A stretch of 64,000 nt of DNA. Origin: Diplonema japonicum (taxonomy: Eukaryota > Euglenozoa > Diplonemea > Diplonemida > Diplonemidae). The notes under the pieces were generated by a model. That model ran no database searches, was not told the origin of the DNA, and worked only from the letters and a program-made list of their open reading frames with translations. Shown here piece by piece: positions 18,630-29,325 of the stretch (position 1 is its first letter; every line of letters starts with the position of its first letter). The DNA lies in the NCBI GenBank assembly GCA_964019335.1, contig OZ025673.1, positions 124,001 to 188,000 of the forward strand. The letters are read 5' to 3'. Position numbers and translations under genes: made by a program.

Positions 18630-20879
18630 TCAGAATTTCTGCGCAAAAGATATAAAGTGGTCGGGGTTCGCAGGTGTGCAAAGCTTATAAAGCTTAATGA
18701 CAGCCGCAGCAGCAGATGGAGCGAGGCTGGTTTGCAGCTCGGAGAGGGTAACAAACTCAAGGTGGCGGCTAGAGTATTATATTTCTTTTTTATTCTTATT
18801 ATTCTCATACCTGGTCTTCACTCCAAGGTCCCGCAGGTTGCTTGCTTCTTCCGCAGTGGCACCACATGCCTTCAGATCCCGAGCGAATTGTGTTTTCGGT
18901 GAAACAGGGGCCTCAGGCTCGCATAAAGGCTCGACTGTCCTCGGGGGCGACAGCACCAGGTCTTCTAGAGACTTTTCATTGTTGCGATTTTCCGGAGAAG
19001 ATGGCGACAGGTCCACTGTGCACACGTAGTCCTGCAGGGCAGAGCGCAGGTTCACTTCTTGGGACGACTGTCTTCGAGGGGTCCCTGCTGCCAGCGAGAC
19101 AGAGTACTTGACCCCCTTAGGCGATCCACTGGTTTGCGGTGCAACAGACTCTTCTACCCCCTCGTCTTCCATCCTCCTGCTCTCCCTCTCCCGCACCCTC
19201 TCGAGCATCGACTTCAGCGATATTGCCGAGTCCGCCTCTGAGCGCTTTGCCCTCGAAAGCCGCATCATTTCCGCCAGCGAATCTTTCCTGTCCTCCTTAA
19301 TCGACTCCCCCAGATCCTTCCCGAAGTTCGTGTCGAAGCTGTCATCAACTTGCGGCACCACCGGTGCTGGGCTCATGCTCTCCATGCACATCGGCACCCT
19401 GCGCTTCTTCTTCGGGCTCGGCGTGTACGGGGACGCTGTGCGCGTGCTCACAGGCAAAACCGGCTCCTCCTCCTGCTGGGTGCCCTTTTGCGACAGACGT
19501 GTGAAAATTGTGTCCACCTGCACCAAGGAGAGCTTCTCCTTCACGGGGGATGGAGACTTGGTGGGAGTGCAAGCTTCGGGAGTGCGATCTTCAGGATTGG
19601 CGAAAGTCTTGGGAGGCGTGGTGAAGGGCTCGAAGGTGCTCGAAGGGCGCTTAGAGACGGCTTTCTCGATGAGGTGCTGGACGACTTCTTTGATGCAGGG
19701 GTGCGGTGCCTGCGCGATCATGTCGCAAAACATCTGCAGCTGCAGGACGCTGAAGGGGACCACGTCGGATAGTTCGGAGATCGTGGTATCCGACACGAAG
19801 CTGGGCGGCAGGTGGGTCACTTCAACGAGACAGCCTGTGTCAAGTGCAGCCCTCTGTATAGCATTGAGCAACGACTCTGCTTCGGGGTGCACGTTCCTGT
19901 AGTCCTCGACGAGTGTGACATTGATGAGCTCCTCGTCCTCATCACCAGGGTGCACTGTGACCTGCACACCCTGCTCGTTTCGGTGGGCTTCGATGCTGTG
20001 CATGTGAGGGTACCGAAGCATGCGCTTCACATTGCCGTCGAAGTCACATAGCACGAGCACCTCACAGCACACCACCATGACCCGTTTGACCTCGCCCTTG
20101 CTGGTCACGTGGTTCACCACTCTGAGGAACATAGCGCCAAGTTCGTCAAAGGCGCTCTTCTCTGCAAAGGATTCGTGCATCGCACAGACGGTCGTGTGCC
20201 TCACAGGCGAAGGAAGCCGCCAAGCATCGGACTCACCACTCTTGATGAGGTCGGACACCTGTCCCCTGAGGCCTTCCTTCACTTTTTCGATATCGCGACG
20301 GACCCTGTGCAGAACGAGAAGCTGTTTGCTGCGTTTGGGGGAGTGGTCACGAACGGGGTGCAGTTTGTCCTCCATGCCAGGGATCTTCCAGAGAGGTGCT
20401 GCTGAGGCATCGGGCGAGTCGTCGAAGTTGACGGTGGTGCTTACTGAGATACCAAGGGCATCGGCGTCGATGGTGGGCATGGGGATGCGGAAGGTGCGTG
20501 TTTTGTGGTGTTGCAAGACTTCTATAAGCTTGATGACGTCTTTCACCTCACGCGAGGGCTCGATCTCGAGGAGAACGTCGGTCGCTTTGGAAATCTGTGG
20601 GCAGCCTCGCAGGGATATCAGGTTCTTCTTCTTCGAATACACAGCAGAGTCCACTTCAGACAACCGCATGTACTTGATGACCTCCCCCTGCTCGGTCCCG
20701 ATGGAGACGCTCTCAGTCGTGACCATCACCAACACACGCGACCCTTCGCTGTCGTGGCTGTTGTAGTACTTTGCCTTGTTGAGCACGACAGGCGTCTTCC
20801 CATACACCTCGAACATCCCTTTGCACGTGTGGATCATGCTCGGCGGCCGTGATTTGGACGAGGGGGCCGCAACCGGCAT
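18630..20879 (-). CDS. PH-like domain protein with C-terminal SAM-like helical module
   Basis: Two exons, 20879-18811 and 18768-18630, joined by a 42-nt intron (GTATGAG...CTCTAG). Splicing replaces a basic read-through tail by an ordinary helical end (...HFISFAQKF). The first ATG after the acceptor-like CTCCAG was used. Residues about 20-140 form a PH-like fold (VLVMVTTESVSIGTEQGEVIKYMRLSEVDSAVY). A second starts near 245 (RVMVVCCEVLVLCDFDGNVKRMLRYPHMHSIEAHR). The middle is disordered and rich in SP/TP. The end (GATAEEASNLRDLGVKTS...) resembles a short SAM-like bundle and is similar to the N-terminus of the protein at 60047-62251. PH-like domains of this type are common in euglenozoan cytoskeletal or flagellar proteins. 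Function is unknown. Confidence 0.85.
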
Positions 20880-21079
20880 TTTGTTTCGCTTCTTTGTTAA
20901 CACCTGGAGGGGATAAAAAAAAACAAAAATCAAGAGAAAACAAAAAAAAAAAAAACGGGGGTAATTTGTGCAAAGTCCGGGTTACCAGACTCTTTTGCAA
21001 GCAAAAAATAACAACGGCATCTTTTTACCACGTTGTGTCCTCTCCGTGTTGAGTCTGTCACATGTGCTCAGTTGTCGTA

Positions 21080-21535
21080 TCATAACTCCTCCTGCTGTGT
21101 GGGCGATGTGAGGGACATCCCGCTGAGCTCGTTGATGTACTCCAGCGTAACACCAGGGTACCAGTCGGTCACCCTCCCTATGAGGGGGTACTTTTCGTTG
21201 AACTTCTCTGCAAAGCTAAAGAGCTCTTCCCACTGCACCATCGTCAGGTCTTCGAGGTTTTGCTCTTCGGTGTCGAGGGAGCGCTTTGTGGCCAAAGCAC
21301 GACTGCCCTCCTTCCCAAGAACATACCTGTATCGTCCCTTAGGGCCATAGTAGTGTGACGCACTACTTACATCAAATATATAAGATAGAACAGACACCCA
21401 AGCTCTTTCACCGTTTCCCTGTTCAACTGCTTCTGCAAGCTCTCTTCGTGTCATTAGACATGTTCCCTTCTCCGCGCACTCGTAGGCCGCGCTGTTTGCT
21501 ACTATAGCTACAACGATTAGTAGGCATGCTTGCAT
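21080..21535 (-). CDS. Secreted cytochrome b5-like (MAPR/neudesin-type) haem-binding protein
   Basis: A 151-residue protein. Residues 1-17 (MQACLLIVVAIVANSAA) are a cleavable signal peptide. The remainder matches the membrane-associated progesterone receptor family: a beta strand leading to YIFDVSSASHYYGPKGRYRYVLGKEGSRALATKRSLD, then LTMVQWEELFSFAEKFNEKYPLIGRV. The Y-x-FDVS, YGPxGxY and SRALAT motifs are the family hallmarks. The conserved tyrosines (HYYGP and RYRYVLG) would coordinate haem, as in PGRMC1 and neudesin. Members bind haem and act in sterol metabolism or as extracellular factors. With a signal peptide and no membrane anchor it is most like neudesin and should enter the secretory pathway. 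Single exon, complete length. Confidence 0.88.
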   Translation of the reverse strand: MQACLLIVVAIVANSAAYECAEKGTCLMTRRELAEAVEQGNGERAWVSVLSYIFDVSSASHYYGPKGRYRYVLGKEGSRALATKRSLDTEEQNLEDLTMVQWEELFSFAEKFNEKYPLIGRVTDWYPGVTLEYINELSGMSLTSPTQQEEL

Positions 21536-21984
21536 CTTCTGCTTCCTCCTTTTTCTTTTCTTTTGATAATTGATGCAAAAAAAAATACAAGGATGGGGGA
21601 TAAAAAGGGGGGGGGGGAAATGGAAGGAAAAAAAAGAGAAACAAAAGAGAGAAAAATATCTATAAAAATTCAGACCTTTTTTTAAAAAAAAAAAAATGAG
21701 AAAGAAAGATTACATTCACAGAGACGTAATAGAACGAGGTGGGGGGGGGGGGGGGGTAATGGTAGTTGCCATGTCTTATTTTTTTTCTCTTCTTCTCATC
21801 TTTTTTCTTCTTCTTTCTTCCTCTTTTTTTTTTTTACCGCACACAGGCAAAAATGAAAAAAAAAAAATGAATGGGAGAAAAAAAAAAAAAAGAAAAAAAA
21901 ACCTCCTCAAAGCAGCGGCCGTCGGAGGGTTCTCATACAACACGTCTTTGCCTGTTGTTTTTTCCCCCCTCCCCTCTTTTTTTC
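21536..21984. other. Intergenic spacer, homopolymer-rich
   Basis: This spacer contains a G run at about 21738-21756 and long T and A tracts. No gene is supported. It lies between the one-TM protein gene upstream and the MAPR gene downstream. Confidence 0.6.
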
Positions 21985-22577
21985 TCAACAAACCTTGACA
22001 GCTTCACACACGATTTTTGCAAAACGATGGACCTGCTCCTTGGCCTCAGGGGTGCAGAAGTAGACGTCAAGAGTAAAGGCCGACCGTTCAGGCCACTATT
22101 TTTTTTGAAAAATAAAAAATTGAAAGGGAAAGAAAAAAAAAAAAAAAAAAAAAATACCGTGTGGACGGCGTAGTGGCTAGTACTGAGCAACCCAAGCAAC
22201 GTGGCCCCTTGGGGGTTGAAACTATGGCTGATATGTTTGAGCACAGTGGACCCCGAGCACAGCGTTGCGGTGTTCAAGATGTTAGTCAGCTGTGTGCTGT
22301 TGTTCAAGATAGCTGCGTCGGCATCGAAGCCGTCAGCCATCACCTGCGCGCCTCCTGTGGGGAACTCGCTCATCCCTTCAAATTCCAACCCTTGCTTCTC
22401 ACCTTCATTCTTGCACACATCCCAAGCCGTCATGTTCACGTCAGGCACAAAACACTCCTCGGCCATACCATCGTCCAGATCGCTGTACTTCAGCAACAGC
22501 TTCATGCCCACAGGTGTGCTCCCGATCAAGATCGCAACCACGCACACGGTAACCATCAATCCTGCTATTCTCAACAT
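21985..22577 (-). CDS. Small protein with N-terminal membrane anchor, unknown function
   Basis: Two exons, 22577-22158 and 22095-21985. The 62-nt intron has a GTATTT donor, a long T tract and an AATAG acceptor. After splicing the protein continues WPERSAFTLDVYFC... and ends EAVKVC, replacing a poly-Phe read-through. Residues 4-22 (IAGLMVTVCVVAILIGSTP) are a signal anchor or signal peptide. The ectodomain of about 150 residues has several cysteines (ECFVPD, WDVCKN, ATLCSG, YFCTPE, KIVCEA) that could form disulphides, and NxT/S sites (NMT, NNS). No family recognised. The ATG follows a long A-rich leader. It likely faces the ER/Golgi lumen or cell surface. Confidence 0.75.
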
Positions 22578-23049
22578 TTTTCTTTCTTTTTTTTTTTTTC
22601 TTTTTTTCCTTAATCGTTCTTTTTTTCTTTTTTGAAATATTGGGGGACACAAAAAAAAAAAAAGAAAAGAAGGGGGGAAAAGAGAAAGAGGCATATGAAC
22701 AGGGGGGGGATTTTCTTTTTGAATTTCTTTTTAGTGTAAATGTGCTTTTTTTTGTTTTCTTTTTCTCTTTTTTTTTTTTTCCTTCTTTTTTTTATCGTAA
22801 ATTAAAAATAGTATACGGGAGGGGAGGGGGAACGTAAGAAACGCAGGGGACGTAGGAGAAAAAAAAAAAAAAGAAAAAAAAAGAGGAGATAAGGGTGTGG
22901 GCGCGTGACGATAAAAAATCCTTGCAGACGAAGTCAAAGGACTTGACTTATTTCTTACACGGCAGGAGAGAGAAAGGGAGAAGAGGAGGGTATTTTCCAG
23001 AAGGAAAACGTAGATTCTGAAAGAATTATGTACAAAACACCCCTCCCTG
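22578..23049. other. Intergenic spacer, A/T and G tracts
   Basis: On the transcribed strand the A-rich leader just before ATG 22577 is preceded by a long C/T region, as expected for a splice acceptor. No coding sequence is supported in the rest. Confidence 0.6.
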
Positions 23050-24195
23050 TCACTCACTACACTTGCCACGCTTGTGCAAGTCATCATCTAGAAGTTCCAC
23101 CGTGCGAGAGATAGATACGTCAGGGATAGTCCTGGCAAAAAAAAAAAAAAAAAAATTCGAACTCAAGTTTACTATTCTCATACTCATGCATGAACTGCTT
23201 TGCTTCGTAGAACCTTGTGCGCATGTAGGTCAGAAGATAAAGCTTGCTCTCCAACGCTGTCTGGTCATTAAGCCCATCGAGAAGGTTGGTGGTGTGCATC
23301 GCACCATAAAACACAACAACCAGCTGACAAAGCGCAATGATGACAAGAATAGTATGACGGCTCTTACTCTCCGTGCAGCCCCTGTTTTTTTTTTTTTTTC
23401 TTCTTTCCCCCGTTCATACTCGCTGCTCTCTGAACCGTACGAAGACTTGGACGGAGTGCACTTAATGTGCTCATTGTTCAACATGTATATTTCTGTGTAC
23501 AGAAAGGTAGTCAGAACGGCCAGCAGCCAGAACCCGCCCACTAAGTACTTTCTCAAGAAGGACTCATTGGACCCTATGGCGCCCATGATGCCGTAGAGGG
23601 ATGCGATGACAGCTACACAGCCAGCTGTAGAGGTCGCGAGGACAGATGCGAACTGTCCGCCTTCAAGTTCCTTAGACCCGAGGCCGAAGACGACGATGGC
23701 CAGACAGAACTGGACAATGTTCAAGTAGAACAGTATGCAGCGGTAGTATGCGGACTCTACCTGCTCGATGCGGATCCTCGCCACCAGCAGCTGCACTGTC
23801 AGTTGGCCGTACTGGTCGACGGACTTTAAGAAGCCGGCTGCGTCGGTGTTGACGTCCGTCACATACCCGCTTCCTTTCACGAGCGACTTCTTTCTGTCTG
23901 GAGAGGACGCTATCTGTTGTGGGCTCATCCCGCTCTTTAGCTTGTCTTGCTGTGCTTCCTTCACTGCGAAGAATACGCCGGTAGCCAGTTTGTATCTCTC
24001 CATCGTCGCGTCTTCGTCCTCGCCGAACAGCTCCGTCAGCCCGCACGCTTCCTTCAGCTGGTCGTACCATCTCATGTAGTCCGTCTGTACACCTTTCCAG
24101 TTCGCCTCACCCGCCACCTCCGTGAAGCTTTTCATGTCATCTGTGTCTATCCAATCCTCATACGATGTCGCCTTCGAGACCTGCTCTTTGTTCAT
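23050..24195 (-). CDS. Four-transmembrane protein, unknown function
   Basis: Three exons, 24195-23420, 23381-23184 and 23131-23050, with introns of 38 and 52 nt (GTATGAAC...AACAG and GTATGAGA...GCCAG). The spliced protein has a soluble, mostly helical N-terminal half of about 145 residues, then four hydrophobic segments: CILFYLNIVQFCLAIVVFGL, FASVLATSTAGCVAVIASL, YLVGGFWLLAVLTTFLYTEI and, created by splicing, HTILVIIALCQLVVVFYGAM. A cytoplasmic helix (LESKLYLLTYMRTRFYEAKQ) follows. The N-terminal half is polar. Order and spacing are tetraspan-like, but no tetraspanin CCG motif is present. The exon-2 segment was confirmed by frame: the unspliced reading loses the fourth membrane segment. Likely a membrane scaffold; family not recognised. 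Confidence 0.8.
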
Positions 24196-24278
24196 TCCGA
24201 GTAGTGGGATCAGGCACCTGTGTGATATGTTGGATTTTGCTATTTAGATAAGGGTTAAAATATTCTCTTCATTTTATG

Positions 24279-25109
24279 TTATTTTAAGATCTTGGGCTGC
24301 CTCCGTCTCCGTAAGGTGACGATGACCCAGTTGGCCATAATGTCCCGGGCCAGCTCGGTGCGGACCTTTTGCTGGAAAGCGGTTTGTGTTGGGGTGGCGG
24401 GGCGGCGCACGAACCGCGAGAAGGCAGCACCTTCAGATACAATGAAGAAAGTGCGTGCCTCAGCTTCATGGGCGATGATATGTTGCTGCTCTGAAAGGCA
24501 GAGCACGTCTACAGGTACTGACACTTCTGTTACGTCCATCGGGTCCTTAGATTCCCTGTGAGCTTGGGTTATAAGATGTACTTGCAGGCGTTTACATTTT
24601 GTAGAAACGTTCTTTTTGGCGAGGAGTGAACGGAAAAAGGTTTGGATGACACGTGCTGGGCGGTCGTGGCGAAGGAGCAATGGTCGTTTCGACATAGCGA
24701 TCCACCACCTCTGGATGAAGACCACTGAGTAAAGAAAATACTGTGCAGTCCGTTCTGCTTCTCTTGCAGCCTTGAGGGAAGCGAGTTTCCGTGTTGCGTG
24801 CCGGCGTTTCACCCATCGCTGTGCAGCTTGGAGCTTAGGGGGTCTCGGATTTTGCCTCCCTTCAGCCCAATTCAGCAAATTATCTATATTCACTACGTCT
24901 TTGAAAGGAGGCGCACGTGGCTTGGGGCTGTACCCTTCCGTGTACCACAGCAGCGCGTTCCTCCCTGTTCTTTCCTTCTCATTTTCCGAAGGTTTCACCT
25001 TTGACATCCTTAGGTTGCATAGCCCGCTGCGCCATGTCCCCAGTAACTTGCGACGGGCCTCCTTCTCCTCAACAAGCAACATACCATACCATGCATGCGG
25101 TGTGTGCAT
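24279..25109 (-). CDS. IQ-motif-containing basic protein
   Basis: About 276 residues from ATG 25109 (MHTPHAWYGMLLVEEKE). The frame is open a little further upstream but only with non-ATG codons. The protein is very basic. Near residues 125-170 it has two adjacent IQ-like segments, VVFIQRWWIAMSKRPLLLR and ARVIQTFFRSLLAKKN, which fit the IQxxxR/K calmodulin-binding pattern. Repeated RWVKRRHATRKLASLKAARE upstream could be another helix of this kind. IQ proteins of this size in flagellates are often axonemal or cytoskeletal calmodulin targets. No catalytic domain is seen. The gene ends 84 bases before the four-TM gene. Confidence 0.75.
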   Translation of the reverse strand: MHTPHAWYGMLLVEEKEARRKLLGTWRSGLCNLRMSKVKPSENEKERTGRNALLWYTEGYSPKPRAPPFKDVVNIDNLLNWAEGRQNPRPPKLQAAQRWVKRRHATRKLASLKAAREAERTAQYFLYSVVFIQRWWIAMSKRPLLLRHDRPARVIQTFFRSLLAKKNVSTKCKRLQVHLITQAHRESKDPMDVTEVSVPVDVLCLSEQQHIIAHEAEARTFFIVSEGAAFSRFVRRPATPTQTAFQQKVRTELARDIMANWVIVTLRRRRQPKILK

Positions 25110-25332
25110 GTTGTGGCCTGTTGTCACATTTCTCAAAGAAGAAAAGAGGGAATGTTGAATTAAACTTATTCTCTATGTACTGCGTGTAAACATTTTGTTT
25201 TCTTTCTTTTTGCTTTTTTTCTTTACCATTGGTTTACCCCCCCTTTTTTTTCTTCCTTTCTACACGTTCCTCACGTCAAGAGCTGACCCGATGTTGATGA
25301 ACGTGGGGCGGATAGATCCACTTTTTTTTAAA

Positions 25333-25569
25333 TTATTTCCCTCCCCCCCCCCCCCCCCTCCCCCCGCTTTTGCCCAGTGATGCATACCCCGCAGAGTGGT
25401 GGTGTGCTTCATGAGTAGCAGAAGGCGGTAGCTGATGGATCCTCACTCCAGGAGGCAATTTTTTTCCGTCGGGACCTACTCGATTTGCGGGGGGAGCTTG
25501 GTGGTGGTGGTGGTGCGTGTGGTTGTTGTGGCTGTGCTGTGTGTGGCTCTGACTATGGTGGTGGGTCAT
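25333..25569 (-). CDS. Small histidine-rich ORF, possible gene
   Basis: A 78-codon ORF from ATG 25569, ten bases after an acceptor-like CTCAG. It encodes MTHHHSQSHTQHSHNNHT followed by a His run, then QAPPANRVGPDGKKLPPGVR and a Gly-rich end read from a C/G tract. The middle segment has normal composition, arguing against pure chance. The extreme His content would bind divalent metal if made. It could equally be an exon of an unrecognised gene or a chance frame in a CAC repeat. No neighbours suggest a role. Confidence 0.4.
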   Translation of the reverse strand: MTHHHSQSHTQHSHNNHTHHHHHQAPPANRVGPDGKKLPPGVRIHQLPPSATHEAHHHSAGYASLGKSGGRGGGGGGK

Positions 25570-27554
25570 GTAAGTTCCCTGAGCAGTATTGTAAGTGATA
25601 CAGGGGGTGTGACAAAAAGTTAACAAATGTTAAAAATAAATTGGGCACTATATGAAAAGTAGGGTGGTTGAAGAAAAAGAGTTTGAAAGAAAAAAATCAC
25701 TGTGAATGGGGGGGGGGGGGGAGAAAAGCTAAGGGTCGTACTCCACCCACCCACCACCCCCCAGTAAAAAAAACAACTAAGAAAATGAAATATAAAAATG
25801 CCATAACGAAAATACTGATAACAAGAGGAGAAAACCAATATTGCTGCCTCCCCCCCCTCTCCCCCCTCCCCCGCAGTCCCATCTTTCATATCTCAAATAA
25901 TACTAAAAAAATGTGAAACTTGCATGAAACAGAATCGTAAAAAATCGTAAAAAGGGAAGGGATAACACTCCCTCTTATTCCCCTCCCTCTTTTTTTTTTT
26001 TTTTTTTTTTTCTCTTCTTGTTCCCTGTTCCCTCAGTTGTAACTGAGTAAAGGCGGGTCTCGTGAAGAAAGGGGGGTGAACACAAAAAAATTCGATAAAT
26101 ATTCAGTGAGGGGTGCTCACTATTTACTGTACACAAAAAAAAAGAAGTAAGGGGAAACAGAAGTAGAGAGGGTGCAACACCAAAGAACGGGGTGGGGGGT
26201 GACCCACAGCCCTTTACCTTTCCCTTTTTTTGTTCACGGCTCTAGAGCACGCGGTCTCTCTCTTTTGTCTCCCTGTGGGTTTTATCACCCTCCTCCCCCT
26301 CCTGGGTCGCATTCCTGTTGCAGTTTGTAGATAACGGAAAGAAGAAAAAAAAAAGAGAAGAAATGGACTATTTCTTTTTTGAAAACTTTTTTATCGCAAG
26401 TGCTTAAAAAAAACCCCCCCCATCCACAAACCATAGAGAAAAAAAAAGATGAATATAAATGTAACCTTAAAAAGAGCTTCTCAAGCCTAAAATAGTTTCC
26501 TGGCTTATTGTGGTCACGATGCAGGGAGGGGGGGAGAGGGGGGAGCTGAACATGTGCTCCCAATATAATCAAGGGGAGGGGGGGCGAAAAATAAAAGGTT
26601 TTTTTTTTTTTTTTTTTGCGTAGTAAAATTATTCTTTTTGTCTGTGTGGGCAAACAGTTCCAAACTTTCTTCTTTTTCTTTTTTCCTTTTTTCTTTTTTT
26701 CCCCTTTCACACATAACGCTGCCAGCATTTTCAAATGTTTCTATTCGTAAAAAAAAAAAAAAAAAAGAAAAGAAAAGCAAAAAAGCTTAGTCAGACATCA
26801 CCTTGTATTTACTTTCTATTGTTGCCTTCAGCCAAGCAACCGATCCACAAAAATGAGGAACACGAGAGGGCAGAGACTGCCACCCTTGCCCATATGAAAG
26901 CTTCGAGAGAAAAAGAATTCAACTATTTTCGAAAAACACACGATTTCTGACCTCTTAGGACCTCTCATACCCCTAGGCATACTCACATGAACTACATTAG
27001 GTGGCTATTATTCACAGTTTCTGTGGAGGACAGAGACAAAAAGGCCTTACATCCGAATACAGCGCCTATGCTCGGGGTATCATCGATAGCTTACGAAAAG
27101 GTAGCGGAGCAGGAGAAGCGGGGAGGTAACGTGGAAACGGGGGGGTGTTTTGGCTTTTTTTTTTTTTTTTCTTTTTTTTTTCTCCCATACACGGTTTCCC
27201 AAATATCTTATATTCCGTTTGGCCGAAAGGGCATATGGCCTATGTAATACCGGGCCATAAAAGTCCCAAGTTGTGAGATGAAAAACCCTAATAAAATCTT
27301 CCAGAATTTTTCCCCGGAAAAAAAAAAAAAAAAAAAAAAAAAAAAACAATAAAAAATCCTATAATAAAGTAGTCAAACCTATTTGCGACAACGGCACTAA
27401 TGTCTTTATTACACATTGGAAAGAAGAAAAAAAAAAATATATTTCATATTTAGATAACCGTGTGTTCATAAACATATTTACTTTCAAAACAAAAAAAAAC
27501 AAAAACAAAAAAAAAAAACCTGGCTAAAGTATCTACCGAACTCCCCCTATTCTT
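25570..27554. other. Two-kilobase intergenic region without a convincing gene
   Basis: A, T, G and C tracts alternate with islands of ordinary sequence (about 26780-27120 and 27190-27300). A dispersed motif, AATTCGATAAATATTCAGTG followed by GGGGTGCTCAC, lies at about 26092-26123. ORFs on both strands are rich in K, F, P or G. A TIR-like structure or RNA gene was looked for and not found. Confidence 0.6.
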
Positions 27555-28853
27555 TCATTTCTGTGTTTTTACAACCACGGGAGGGGGACGCTTATGGCCA
27601 CGCGGCGTGGCGGGGAAGGAGGAAGTGGGAGATCTCGGCGGGCTCATCCCTCCCGAAGACTCACAAGACTGCCCAAGCAAGAACAAAGACTCTGACTTCG
27701 CCAACGTCCTGTTACTCCGAGACCGGTTCTCCTGGATAATCTGCTCCTCGAGTGTGGTATCAACAAAAGGAGAGCGCCCGTTCAAAGGAGGAACCTCAAT
27801 ACCAGGCACCATGTACTGAATAAGCGCGTCGTAAGAAGCAGCTTTGGTAAGCCACTTTTTCTGCCGTACAGCGCACTCCTGCATAATCTGCTCGCTCAGA
27901 ACAGGGTCGTCTTTAACCTTTGACTTCATCGACAACGACGGGACACATCGAGGCGTCGAGACCTCGAAGGTGTGCTCATTCAAATCCTGGCTTTCACACG
28001 AAGACACGTCATCAGCATCATCGCCATCATTGGGTGGGCTTTGGCCTTGTGCCTTTGGCAAGGGAGGTGGCGGGTGTGCTTGCGATGTCTTTAATTTCCG
28101 CAGTTCCAAATCCTTGCACCGCAGCTCTGCCCGGAGTTCTAAAATTGTCGAATGCGCCATTCTCAAATCGTTCTCAAGTTTTTTATTCTCCGCGGCATCG
28201 ACAGTCTCCAGAACCTGCCCCATTTCTACCACCTTCCGGCGTAGGCTTGCTACCGTTTTCTGCAACGCCACAGTGTTGCTCCCGCCCCCTCCGCCCGACT
28301 CCATGTAGACATCTGTATCAAGGTCGTCCTTCGCTGTTTCAAGAAACCTCACTTCATTGCTGTACGCCTCGTGGATCTTTCCTCTTCCTTGGTTTTCTGA
28401 TATGACGAGCTCCGCCCAGCATGCTGATATGATGTTCCTCACCTGGTACTCGGCTTGCAGTGTCACTTCTCGCAAGGCCAGATCCTCCGATTGTTGGATA
28501 GCAGCCCTCCCATGGCCTTCCCTTTCGACTATAGCTGGAAGCAGGACAGCGGTTGCAAGCTGTTCATTTCTCTCGCTTGGAGATGCTGTCGGCAAAGGAA
28601 GGGGGAGGGGGGACTTGTAGGGTTGTATTTCCTTGATGTTCAGCAGTGGGGCCTTCTCAGTCACGTGCAGACCTGGGATCTCTGTCGCCGAACGAGTCTT
28701 CACGTTCCCCCTCTGAAGCTGCTTGTATTCCTTCAAGAGGTACAGGTCCAGCTCTGCCAGCTCCGGTGTTTTCGCGTTCTCAACCTTCGGCAGGCGTTGC
28801 TTTCCGTTGCAGTCTTTCAGGTTTTTCAGGCTTTCAAGCCGCCTGACGCTCAT
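27555..28853 (-). CDS. Coiled-coil protein with repeated C-terminal motif
   Basis: About 432 residues starting MSVRRLESLKNLKDCN at 28853; upstream in-frame codons are a lysine-rich leader. Residues about 150-265 are a coiled coil (AAENKKLENDLRMAHSTIL, LRAELRCKDLELRKLKT). Then comes an acidic, proline-rich linker. The C-terminal part has a twice-repeated unit: DPVLSEQIMQECAVRQKKWL and TTLEEQIIQENRSRSNRTLA, each followed by K-A/S-x-S and a short aliphatic stretch. This repeat could be a short linear docking motif. The tail has SPPRSPTSSFPATPR, typical of kinase sites. Unknown function; cytoskeletal scaffold is the likeliest class from composition. Confidence 0.8.
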   Translation of the reverse strand: MSVRRLESLKNLKDCNGKQRLPKVENAKTPELAELDLYLLKEYKQLQRGNVKTRSATEIPGLHVTEKAPLLNIKEIQPYKSPLPLPLPTASPSERNEQLATAVLLPAIVEREGHGRAAIQQSEDLALREVTLQAEYQVRNIISACWAELVISENQGRGKIHEAYSNEVRFLETAKDDLDTDVYMESGGGGGSNTVALQKTVASLRRKVVEMGQVLETVDAAENKKLENDLRMAHSTILELRAELRCKDLELRKLKTSQAHPPPPLPKAQGQSPPNDGDDADDVSSCESQDLNEHTFEVSTPRCVPSLSMKSKVKDDPVLSEQIMQECAVRQKKWLTKAASYDALIQYMVPGIEVPPLNGRSPFVDTTLEEQIIQENRSRSNRTLAKSESLFLLGQSCESSGGMSPPRSPTSSFPATPRGHKRPPPVVVKTQK

Positions 28854-29204
28854 TGTGAGCCCCCCTCTCGCCTCACCCTCCTGGAAGGGTTTTTTTTTTT
28901 TGCAATGGGTGATGATGGGGGGAAGAAAATATAGAATCAAGTTAGGTACCGTCCGGAAACATAAGAAAAGGGAAGCAGAGTAAATTCGATAAAGTTTCAG
29001 TGTGCAAGGGGCTGTAAAAAGAAGAAAAAAGAAAGTTTAAGGGCAAATACCACTTGAGGACGCCACCCCCTTGAATTAAAAAAAAAGGGGGGGGGGGGAA
29101 TATCGATTGCTACATTAAATGAAAGATCCCAGTGTAGCCCCTTTCAAGGAAATGCTTGCGTGGTGTGCAACGCATTAACAAGAAGAAAAAAAACAAGAGA
29201 AAAG
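28854..29204. other. Spacer with dispersed short repeats
   Basis: This 350-base spacer holds AAATTCGATAAAGTTTCAGT (28983-29002), also near 26092 and 30441. It also holds GTTTAAGGGCAAAT followed by a TTGAGGA block (29034-29062), also near 63330. A G run lies at 29090. No gene is seen. Confidence 0.55.
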
Positions 29205-29287
29205 TATATGAGTTAAAGGAAGTTTTTGTGAGACGCCCCCTTGTTCTCATATTCTACCTGCACCTGTCCTCTTTCAGCAGCGGTTTC
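29205..29287 (-). mobile_element. LINE 3' end, severely 5'-truncated copy
   Basis: On the minus strand this matches the last about 80 bases of the LINE at 4892-11069: CCGCTGCTGAAAG, GGTGCAGGTAGAA, GAGAACAAGGGGGCGTCTC and CTTCCTTTAACTCATATA. It has a few substitutions. It follows a T8-C-T8 tract on the transcribed strand and is followed by another T/C-rich stretch, consistent with insertion into a pyrimidine tract just past the isomerase gene stop codon. Confidence 0.9.
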
Positions 29288-29325
29288 AAAAAAAAGAAAA
29301 AAAATACTTCGATTTTGCTTACTTC

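Noticed and set aside
23230..23419. Unspliced C-terminus of the four-TM protein (ERGKEEKKKK...)
   Set aside because: A GTATGA...AACAG intron removes the poly-Lys stretch and restores a fourth membrane segment in frame.
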